Of a stretch of 64,000 bases of DNA, positions 55,324 to 64,000 are shown piece after piece. Each line of letters begins with the position of its first letter. Within the stretch, counting starts at the first letter, position 1. The position numbers and the translations under genes were made by a program. Origin of the DNA: Ustilaginoidea virens (lineage: Eukaryota; Ascomycota; Sordariomycetes; Hypocreales; Clavicipitaceae); NCBI RefSeq assembly GCF_000687475.1, contig NC_057317.1, positions 3,410,001 through 3,474,000 of the forward strand, read 5' to 3'. Under the pieces are notes generated by a model that was not told the DNA's origin, ran no database searches, and saw only the letters and a program-made list of their open reading frames with translations.

Positions 55324-57015
55324 GATACTTTGCTAATGCGTCGTTGAAAGGAAAGTTGTTGGCGAGGATGGGGCAGAAGAATCCGGGGGGGGATTGGCGG
55401 GGTTGGCGGGTGGATGATGAAAGTTGGGCTAGTTCTCTGGCTCAGCGACGGGCGACGGGGACTGTTGGTGGTGGATGGGTGATGGGAATGGGTCCCAACG
55501 GCTAAGGCCGACACACGATGGGGGGAGGAGGGGGAATGTTGACAGTCGCAGATGAAGGAGGAGGATATAGATGGTGACTGCGTGCGGCTCGAAAGTCAAT
55601 GAACGTTCGGCGCGGGACGTTGAAGGAAATAAGAAAAGGCGATGTGGCATAGAGGTTGGCAAACGTCGAGTAGGCGGCGATGTGTGGTGGTGGGATGAGG
55701 ACGTAGAGTACTGTAGAACAAGTCTAGCTGCGATGTCCACGTGCAAAGGCGCCGAGGCGGCCGGCCGCCTTGGTTGCCTGAGGCATCAACAGGACGAAAA
55801 GTAGTCTTCTTTTTCTTCTATTTTCGGGGAGATAAGAAACAATAAAAGAAAAAAAAAGAAGGAAAAGAAATAAAAAGAAATAAAAAAACGCAAACAGATG
55901 CAAACAAATGCAAAGCAGCGACGCGAGCCTGCTAAAACTTGTCCAAACCCGTGCCGTCACTGCATGTGGTCTTCTGTGCGCCCAGGCGCCCGTCAATTCA
56001 GAGGCAACAACACCAGGCTTTCACCTCCCATTGCAGCCATTGCAGCCATGACCCGACAAAAGGTATCGCAGAACAGTACTCCGTACTCATACAGACAGAC
56101 AGACAGACACCCACATGCTGGGAATCAACCCCTCGTCTTTTCCTTGCTGTCAAAGTGACTCATAAATGCCTAGGCACGCCTCCCGAGCATGCTACTCGTG
56201 GGTTCCGCTAGCAAGCCCACGTCCGTAGAATGTTAGAACAACCGCTCTCATCAATCCAAGGGTGGCATGATGTGATCTTACCACAGCAAAACGCATTGTC
56301 CTTTTTTCTTTTTTCTTTTTCTTTTTCTTTTTCTTTTTCTTTTTCTTTGCTCCCGCTCGCTCAATCAATCGGCGAGTGAACAAAACACCGACTCAACTCT
56401 TCATCAGCCATCCCACCTTTCCAAATAAAAACGTGCATCTGAGAAAGAAGAAAGGGGGAAAAAAAGATCTGCATTCGTGACACACTGACAGAAGATGAAG
56501 GAAAAGACAACAGAGAAAGCGAAAGCAATGGCCTCCGTTTCTCATGCATCAAAACTTGGTCTAAAAGCGTCATCATTTTCCATCTTTGATGTGTGGGCCA
56601 GCTTGGCCGGCTTCCATGAATATAGATTTCAACCTCAACTGCTCCGCAGAAAAATTCTGGAATCCATCCGGATTCTCGTAAAGATCACATCTTGACTTCG
56701 CCAAGCGAGACTAGATCTGAACCCCACTATAGAACACACGGCCCCAAATGCCCGTCTCGCAAGTGGCTGACGTAGTCCTCGGCAGAGGTCATAGTCACAC
56801 CATCAACCTCGAGATCACAATACTCCTCTCCCGACATCTCGTTCTGATTTGCGCATTCGAGCAAGCCTTCCCCCCCCCCCCCCCCACAGTGGACCAATAT
56901 CAGTTCGGCGCCGGGAGTGGGCGGGGTATAAGTTCCTGAGCCCAGGTCGCTCACTGCTTATTGAGCAGGCAATGGCCTGATCTGGTCCAACTCCTTTTCC
57001 ACAATATCCACCAAA
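55324..57015. other. Gene-free stretch between RAB5 and GSK3
   Basis: Upstream side of RAB5 and 3' side of GSK3. It holds one TACTCCGTA (56077), a CAGA run at about 56092-56108, a TTTTTC-type pyrimidine tract at about 56300-56347 and a run of 16 C at 56870. Open frames are low complexity. No gene was recognised. Confidence 0.5.
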
Positions 57016-58572
57016 TCAGTCTAATTTGGCCAACATCTCCTGCTTCGACATGGGTGTCAAATTGTCGATATCAAGCCCTTGAGAGGCCAAAACGGGTTTG
57101 ATATGAGCGGGGACGAGTTGCGCATTGAGATTTGGTGCAATCGAGAGCTCTGAAAAAAAAAATAATACAGCATAAAAAAAAACACGAAACGTGATTAGCA
57201 ATCTCTTGGTCTGACGATAATGCATGTTCGCAACAAGGACCAGATTGGGTCGCTACTTACCATGTCGAGTAAAGTCGAATAGCGCAGGCATGTCGCGAAG
57301 TTGGCCAGAGCCGTGCCGAGAATCAGGTAACTTGGTGGTGGGGTCACGAAGCTCGTCGAAAAAGGGATGAACCATGGCGTCGATAGCTGACTGTCGCTCG
57401 GTCGGCGTGTACTCGAGGAGCCTTGCAATCAGGTCGATGGCATTGGCATCAGCTTTGCGGAACACTTTGTTGAAAGGGTGAGGTTTGATTTGAGGAAACT
57501 TGTGCTCCATGTAATTAGGGTTCATGGTGCGGATCTGTTCTCGAGTTGGCGTGCCGAGGACCTTGATGATTTCAACCAATTGATCGATTCCTGACTCGCC
57601 GGGGAACAATGGCTGGCCAAGCATCAACTCAGCCATGACGCATCCAGTCGACCAAACGTCTGTAGCCACAAAAAAAAGGTCAGCTATCAAACTTTCAAAC
57701 GGCGGGACCGAGTGATCCCGGGTACTTGCCAATCTTTGTCGTATAATTTGTGGCGCCGAAAATCAGCTCCGGTGCGCGGTAGTAACGGGAGCAAATATAT
57801 GAAACATTGGGCTCGTTCTCTACGAGGATCTTGGCGCTACCGAAGTCGCACAGTTTGAGGATGCCGCTGTTGGGGTCGAGCAGAAGGTTTTGCGGCTTGA
57901 TATCGCGATGGCAGATGCCTTGAGAGTGGATGTAGGCCAAAGCCCTGAAGAGTTGGTACGTATAGAGCTTGACTTCCAATATGGGCATAGTGGTCTTCAA
58001 TTTGTTGAAGAAGCGTGAGGCTCTGTAAACGGTTTCCGGGACGAATTCTTGGACTAGGTTGAGGTAAACTTCGTCCTTCTATGTGGCGGTCAGTGTTTCT
58101 CCCTGCTCGTCAAACGTGCCTCCTTCACCACATACCCTTTCGCCGTTGGAGTAGTAGAAAGCCTTGAGCTGTACGATGTTCGGGTGTCGCACGATGCGCA
58201 TGATTTGAAGTTCACGGTTCTACAGGCTGTCAGGTCCAACAATGCCCTCACGAGTGCTCAACCCTACGGATGGACCCACCTTGAATCTCTTGTCTTGTAA
58301 CACTCGCTTGATGGCGGCATCCTCTCCTGAAGGAGAGAGCTTCGTTTGAAAGACCACACCAAATGAGCCGTTCCCCACAATCTTGCATTGCGTGTACTGT
58401 AGATCTCTAGTTTCTCCCGTGATACCATCCTGAACCTTTTCACGTATTACCTCTAAAAAAAAGGCGTATCAGCACCCTGGCCGGATTCAAGCCCGAATTT
58501 AACCATGTAGGGGACAAGAAACTTACCCCCCATCCTGAGGCTGTTGAACGCATTTGGCCGATGTGACGACAT
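57016..58572 (-). CDS. GSK3: Glycogen synthase kinase 3 family kinase
   Basis: Predicted 394-aa CMGC kinase in six exons: 58572-58527, 58452-58280, 58219-58136, 58078-57730, 57659-57261 and 57149-57016. Start [15 protein letters not shown]. Seen: glycine loop GNGSFGVVF (42-50), catalytic Lys64 in [15 protein letters not shown] with Asp160, DFGSAK (179-184), activation-loop Tyr195 in [12 protein letters not shown], and the GSK-3 segment [20 protein letters not shown]. The activation loop with Tyr and SRYYRAPE identifies GSK-3 rather than a MAP kinase. Intron 4 (57729-57660) has a GC donor (ATTG|GCAAGT); the frame requires phase 1 there and no GT site supplies it. Length matches fungal GSK-3. 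Its upstream side opens onto 5.4 kb without genes. Confidence 0.95.
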
Positions 58573-59134
58573 TCTTGGCAGTTTTTGTGACAAGTCAAAC
58601 AAATAGTGCTACCGGTACTTGACGTGTGAGCACTCTAAGTTGAGGCAGACGGAGAACAATGGATCAAGCGCTTTGAGGCGGGCCGTGATGGGCAATGACG
58701 TCGTACTAGTCCCCCCAAAAAAAATGAAGCAGAAAAACCAGCGACGCTTTTGGGTCTCGATGCAAGTATCACTATTGAGATACAGCTGGTAAAAATCGCC
58801 TGAGGAGGTGAAGCAAAGTCGAGTCGGATCGCAGAATCGAGGCGAGAGTCTGTTATAAGTAGATAGATGGGGGGGGGAAGGGGGAGAGGGGGGAAGGGGG
58901 GGTTCTCAGTCGTGGCCTGTAGAAAACTCGGAGGATCGGATTAGCATAACTGTCGCTTTGATTGTCTTGTTGAAGGAAGCAGGCCGAAGGGCAAAGGTTT
59001 GCCAAAGAAAAAAAAGACGATGCTTGAGCAAAGACAATAGGTGGGGTGGCTAAGCTGGTGAAGAGGTTGAAACACGTGGGAGGAGGCAAAATCGCAGGCT
59101 ATCTTGCCAAGGGGAACAAGGGGAATGCATTCAA

Positions 59135-59139
<5 letters not shown>

Positions 59140-59176
<37 letters not shown>
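59140..59176. repeat. 37-nt A homopolymer
   Basis: Thirty-seven consecutive A on the + strand. True length is uncertain, as homopolymers this long are error-prone. Confidence 0.85.
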
Positions 59177-59178
<2 letters not shown>

Positions 59179-60583
59179 TGGCTTTTTGCAATAGATGCGA
59201 AGAGCTGGTCTTGAATGGGTTCAATCCCGAGGAAGCGAGACGCTCCTACTTGGGGAGAGGACGCTTGAGGCACCCCAAGTAGCACATTGCGAACCATCCT
59301 CACAGCTTTCCCACCATTTGTCTCGTGGCATTGATTGACAATCTGACGAGGTGTGCCACGAAGAGGGAACGGAAAACGGTCATAGGATCGAACAATGCTG
59401 AATGCGGATTGGAGGAAACGTAGGTTGTCATAGGTATAGCGAAGACGGGGCAATGCGGCGAACGCCAGTCATGCATGATTGATCATGCCAATACGTGACG
59501 TGGGTGTGGTTTTGAAAGACTCGGTCGCGAAGGCTGAGAGATCTGTCTGGGTCGGGACAGGTAAGGGAAGCACGACGATGCGATTCCGAGACCCCAGAGT
59601 GTGACAGCAAGCAGGGCAGGCGGTAGGCGGTAGGCAGTGCCCTCTCGATCTTACTCTTTCGGCAGGGGCCACTGAGGACGAGTCCGTGAAGACAAAGCAT
59701 TGTGAGGGAAAATAAATAAGGCCGCACTCTCACAGAAAGGACGACTGGAGGGGTAGAGGCACAGGTAGTACAGAGACGCAGACTAGACGAGAAGACGTGA
59801 CGTGAAAAGAAAAAAAAAATAACTCACCGAAACTGTTGCAAAGGGGCGCTGCAGCGCGTCTTTGTTTGTGACAAACTCGCGAAAAGGGGGGTACGGCCGG
59901 TCGTCGTGGTTGGAAATGTGGGCAATTTAAGCTAGGCTCCTGAGTCCTGTGGTGTTGGATGCGAGGACGAGGTTGAGTGGGAAGCGTCCAGTTGTGTGTC
60001 TGGTGTTTCTGCGTTCTGCGTTGCGTTGAGGGGCAGCTGTCGAATGGAAGCTGACCAGACTGGAGCTGGCTGGCTGGCTGGCTGCTGTCAGGGCCTCGCG
60101 GCTTGCTGAATCAACTGGTAGGCTTGCCTGCAAGTATTGAAGTAGTCGGTAACGTTAGTGGGCTTGTGACTTGAGGCCAGGGACCAGACTGCATGTGGGC
60201 AAATTCACCGCACACCGGCACGTCAGAAAAGGAGTTTTGAGGCGTCGGCAACGGACTTGCGAGAGACGGGAGGAAACAAGACGCGGACGCTACGGAGCAG
60301 GGGAGCAGGGCAGCAGGCAGCCTGGTGTCGATGGCTGGATGTGAAGGGTTCAAGGTGAGAAGACAATTGAGGAATGCTTGAGGACCGAAGTGGAATGGAA
60401 AATGACTGAATGGACTGCCTGGGCTTGAGTTGCAGAACGAGGTCAGCCAGGGGCGGCGGCGGGGGGAGAGAGGGGGGGGGGGGGGGCTGGGCTGGTGGAG
60501 GGGTTGGTGGAGGCACCAGACGACAACCGAACACAAGGCGAAGAGCAGGTGCCAGGTTTGCAGTGTGCAGTGTCAGTGTGCAG

Positions 60584-60637
60584 TCTGGTGTATGTCTGGT
60601 GTGTGTCTGATGTGTGTCTGGTGTGTGTCTGGTGCAC
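60584..60637. repeat. 11-bp minisatellite TCTGGTGTGTG
   Basis: About five copies of TCTGGTGTGTG with single-base changes, each including the GTCTGGT heptamer or a variant. Confidence 0.85.
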
Positions 60638-60823
60638 CAGACTCTCGAGGTAGGTTCAAATAGGTTGAGAGCATCGATGAGCACTCCGGTCTGGTGGTAC
60701 ATAGGTAGGTACCTAGGTAGGTAGCTGGTTGGAGACAGACATGTAGGTACCTAAGGTACCTTGTGTATAGACCAGACGCAAGAGGGCCTTGGGCCTTGGG
60801 GCGGGGCACGAGGTCTGCGATGT

Positions 60824-60870
60824 TGCAATCGTGCAATCGTGCAATCGTGCAATCGTGCAATCGTGCAATT
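60824..60870. repeat. 8-bp minisatellite TGCAATCG
   Basis: Five full copies of TGCAATCG plus a partial sixth, uninterrupted. Confidence 0.9.
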
Positions 60871-61302
60871 GTCAAGATTCAAGTGTTTCCTCACTTGCAA
60901 GTTTGGGATTTTGGATCCGGGATCCGAGGCACCAGATTGCAGACGCCCAAAAATCAAAGTGCTGGTTGGCACCAGACGACTGGAGTTTCGCTGACGAGGT
61001 CTGGCTGGTGCAATCAAGTTGAAATCAACAATTTGTTCAATGCGTCTTGTCCGACTGGTCAGGCTGGTATTGACTTCTTGCACTGCACTGCACGGTCAAC
61101 CACGCACGATTGGGCGAGGGACCGCGGGAAGCCGGTAGCTCCAGCGAGACCAGGGTTCAACTGGTCCCAGGCGTCCCAGGCGTCCCAGGCTTGGCCTCGT
61201 GTCGTCGGCTCGCAACATAAAGAGGTATGTACATGATTGAACCGTCTGGGCAGTTGCTCGGCATTGTCTGGCAAGCCGTGCCCGATCATCTCCAAGAGAC
61301 CA

Positions 61303-61350
61303 GACTGACTGACTGACTGACTGACTGACTGACTGACTGACCGACTGACT
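61303..61350. repeat. (GACT)n microsatellite
   Basis: About eleven copies of GACT with one GACC interruption near 61340. Confidence 0.9.
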
Positions 61351-62112
61351 GCTCATGACTCGGTGTTTGAGAAATCGAGCCTGCTGCGCGGCTGTCGCAA
61401 GCAATGACAGCACCGCCAACTATAACGAGTCTGTGACCAACTGACTGATGACCAGGTACCTAACCTACATAGGTAGGTATGTACCAAGGTATCAAATGTA
61501 TTATTATTATGTATGTGCCTGACAGACCCGACTCAGACTGGTCAAGGCTGGGGTCAACAACGTCCCCCCAGACTTTCTCGGCCTCGTGCTGGCTTTTTCC
61601 TTTGACGCGGACCGCCAGTTCATGTGCTGTTTCTGGTCGGGTGCATTAGTTAGCTGCTTACATAAGGTAGGTGGGTACCTGTTGGGCAAGGCCATGGCCC
61701 ATTTTAACTTGGTCGACGAGACAGCCAGGCGGTCGCTCGTCGTCTGGCTGCCTGCCGCCTGGCGTCTTCCATCGTAAGCGCTGAGCAGCCGGATCAGCCA
61801 GAGGTCAAGGTCCGGCTGGTACCAGGTGTAGCTGTCTGGTACTACCTAATGTCAATAAGTAAGGTAGTAGGTAAGGTAGGGGACTTCAATGGCACCAAGT
61901 TCTAGCCATCGCACATCCAAGACGCAACGCAGCCTCGGAAGGTACCAGACGTGTACAGGTAGTTCTTTGGATGCTTTTGCTAGCTTCCAAGGGAAACCGC
62001 GCTTGCTTTCCAGCACAGCACAGCACAGCACAGCACAGCTGACAATGGATCAATCCAGACGTTTCGGAACCACGTTGACCAGAGCGTGACCAGAGCGTGA
62101 CCAGACAGATTG

Positions 62113-62113
<1 letters not shown>

Positions 62114-62155
<42 letters not shown>
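62114..62155. repeat. (CTG)n microsatellite
   Basis: About fourteen CTG copies. A nearby run of CAGCA pentamers ends at about 62039. Frames give artefactual poly-Gln, poly-Ser or poly-Ala. Confidence 0.9.
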
Positions 62156-62489
62156 AAGGGGGAAAAGCCCAGTGGCAAGACCGAGGGAAGTGCAGGTGGG
62201 CGCATATGTGTGCTGTGAAGCGCCATGCCCAGCCTGCCACTGGACATCATCCTCCCATTGCCCTCTCTCTGCCGTTGACATGAAAAGCCTCGAAGAGGCC
62301 GAGACGGGGCGCTCCAAAGCGCCCGACCATGGCAAAACTCGAGACGCAGAGCACAACGAGAGCACAACGAGAGCACTACAGTACAAACAGGCTCGAGAGA
62401 GCAGATTTGGCATCGGAAGAGCGAGAAAGAGACTGGACCTGGTTGGAATCCTGGATTGTTCCTGTGCTCGCTCGCGGCATGTCTGACAC

Positions 62490-62490
62490 A

Positions 62491-62524
<34 letters not shown>

Positions 62525-62542
62525 GTGGTGGTGGTGGTGGCG
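62490..62542. repeat. (GGC)n(GGT)n compound microsatellite
   Basis: About eleven GGC units pass directly into about six GGT units. Confidence 0.85.
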
Positions 62543-63193
62543 GAGCTGTGGGCGCTGCGAGATGACGAGCCGCGTTGACGCACTTGCTTGCTTGCACTTT
62601 GATCCATGGCAAGAGGGACCAACCATCGTCAGGCCAAGATTTAGGCAAAGCATCAGGCAAAGCACCAGGCACTGTATCGCGTCATGTGCCCCCGTACTAC
62701 TGTGCAGGTTCCTATGTGGATTGCCAGTGCATGGTGGTGCTAGACCTGCTCGTGCCAGGTCCCAACCAGACGGCAACAGCTGGATTCACCTACCGTCCCG
62801 TCCGGTGTTGATGGCACCAGACAGGCTACGACTTGCAACTGTCAATCTGCCGCAAATCGGGCTTGAAGCCTATGTTGCTTGGTTGAATCTCTGACAACTG
62901 GTCGTCAACAGGGCAATTGGACGGGTTGGGGGCCGCGTAAGATCAATTGATTAATGTCAACCTGGTCTGCTTAATTTTCAAATGCGCGTCGAATCGGTCG
63001 AATCGGCCTGTATGTACGGACTAAGCTGTAGGCTGCCCGGAGAGAGGCGAGACTCGAGGGCCCCGCATAAAATGGATGGGTCCAGTCAGGACCCGCAACG
63101 TTGGGCTTGGGGACTTGCTCATGTGCTCAATTTTTGACACGGGCAGCAGGGCGCTAAAAGGGCCGGCAAGCGGCCGTCAAATCAAGAAGAGCC

Positions 63194-63235
63194 TGGTCAT
63201 GGTCATGGTCATGGTCATGGTCATGGTCATGGTCG
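63194..63235. repeat. 6-bp minisatellite TGGTCA
   Basis: About seven perfect copies of TGGTCA. Further short tandem blocks follow: CACTG pentamers near 63375-63415, GGGCAGC heptamers near 63522-63549 and GTTTGGGT-type units near 63820-63900. Confidence 0.85.
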
Positions 63236-64000
63236 TGATGATGGCCCCCCCTCCCCGTCGTCTTGGCCCACTGTCGACTCCGCCGCCGTAGCAGCTGGTA
63301 GGTACCAGATATACTTGGCACGTATTGACCAGACCAGACCCAAGGCACGTTAGGTACCTGCCTGTTGCTGGCAACTACACTGCACTGCACTGTACTGCAC
63401 TGCACTGCACTGCACGATGCGCATCGCACCGCAGATGCAGCGCAAGGACCACCGGCGGCGGGGGGCGGGGGGAGGGGGGAGGGGGGAAACGAGCATGCCA
63501 ACATGGCGGCAGGGGTGGGCAGCGGGCAGCGGGCAGCGGGCAGCGGGCACCAAAATGTCAGGGTTTGCATCTTTCTGCCTGCCGTCGACGGGCGGCGGCT
63601 CAGAGATTCCGCCACCAGCTCCGTGTCCGTACCGTGGCAACTGCCACTGTAGTACTGTGCATGCATTAGGTACCTAGGTACCTACATACGTGCATACATT
63701 AGGCACCTAAGGTAGGTACCTAGGTACATACATACATTCATGTACCATGCAACGTCCGCAGGTTGCCGACCTGGCCGTCCCAGTCAATGTGCGCGCGCGC
63801 GTGAAGAGAGGTTGGGTTTGCTTGGGTTCGTTTGGGTTCGTTCGGGTCGTTCGGGTCATTTGGGTCGTTTGGGTTGCTGTTTGGGTTGCTGTTTGGGCCA
63901 TTGATGGATGGCTGACCAAGTGCGTCATGTCTGGTTGCCATTATGTATGATTTTCATGCACCAGGGCTAGCGAGGGCTTTCTGCACCATGCGGGTAAGAA

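Larger units (their letters stand above)
60054..63339. repeat. Cluster of 19 ACCAGAC/GTCTGGT heptamers
   Basis: Exact copies begin at 60054, 60183, 60515, 60583, 60594, 60616, 60627, 60636, 60689, 60771, 60971, 61299, 61834, 61944, 62100, 62765, 62816, 63328 and 63333, on both strands. Four are within the 11-bp minisatellite at 60584; the others lie in differing contexts. At equal base frequencies about 0.4 would be expected. Confidence 0.8.
58573..64000. other. Gene-free, satellite-rich right end
   Basis: In 5.4 kb I find no frame with recognisable protein content on either strand. It is crowded with simple repeats (listed separately), AGGTACCTA-like palindromes (for example 60700-60755, 61455-61490, 63660-63725) and 19 ACCAGAC/GTCTGGT copies between 60054 and 63339. 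Part may be the promoter and leader of GSK3. A transposon remnant, a noncoding RNA or a repeat-rich block are other possibilities. Confidence 0.6.

Noticed and set aside
61886..62776. 296-aa open frame with poly-Gln and poly-Arg/His
   Set aside because: Created by the CTG and GGC/GGT repeats; no conserved part.
63800..64000. GTTTGGGT-like units as telomere repeat
   Set aside because: They are not TTAGGG and are irregular; there is no evidence of a chromosome end.
1..64000. CRISPR array, transposase, viral genes
   Set aside because: No spaced direct repeats and no matching protein motifs; the DNA is eukaryotic nuclear.

Overview
The window is nuclear DNA of a filamentous ascomycete. Genes carry short GT-AG introns of about 55-175 bp, often with CTAAC-like branch points. 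Proteins read best as Pezizomycotina homologues, with Sordariomycetes and probably Hypocreales most likely; this is inference from protein style and intergenic motifs, and no species is claimed. No viral genome, transposase, CRISPR array or secondary-metabolite core enzyme was seen.

Layout, left to right: CAF-1 subunit Cac2 (+); a damaged gene for a LigD-type 3'-phosphoesterase protein (-); peroxin Pex13 (+); tRNA-dihydrouridine synthase Dus3 (-); a kelch-repeat protein (+); Atg6/Vps30 (-); the CENP-A chaperone Scm3 (+); casein kinase 2 alpha (-); a DUF3807-type protein (-); a small unknown protein (-); Atg14 (+); a 1356-aa membrane-anchored unknown (-); kinetochore Spc7/KNL1 (-); ribosomal protein uS17 (+); a twin-CX9C protein (+); tRNA-Val(AAC) (+); prefoldin-like URI1/Bud27 (-); a tandem GFA-domain protein (+); two convergent folylpolyglutamate synthase genes (+ then -); Mic60 (-); Rab5 (-); GSK-3 (-); and about 5.4 kb without a recognisable gene, rich in micro- and minisatellites.

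Most genes are housekeeping, and three functional groups recur. Cac2, Scm3 and Spc7 act in nucleosome assembly and at the kinetochore. Atg6 and Atg14 belong to the same autophagy PI3-kinase complex, and Rab5 acts on early endosomes. The GFA protein and the two folylpolyglutamate synthases sit together and all relate to one-carbon metabolism. These are proximities, not proven clusters.

The less ordinary signals are: a probable 4-bp frameshift plus an in-frame stop in the phosphoesterase gene; an intron that splits the ATG of uS17; reading-frame-forced GC-AG introns in both Rab5 and GSK-3; 20- and 27-nt exons in Rab5; a twin-CX9C signature in an otherwise unassigned protein; 19 copies of ACCAGAC/GTCTGGT in 3.3 kb at the right end; and ten copies of TACTCCGTA/TACGGAGTA, all outside genes. 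Exon coordinates were worked out by hand from frame and splice consensus and need transcript support.
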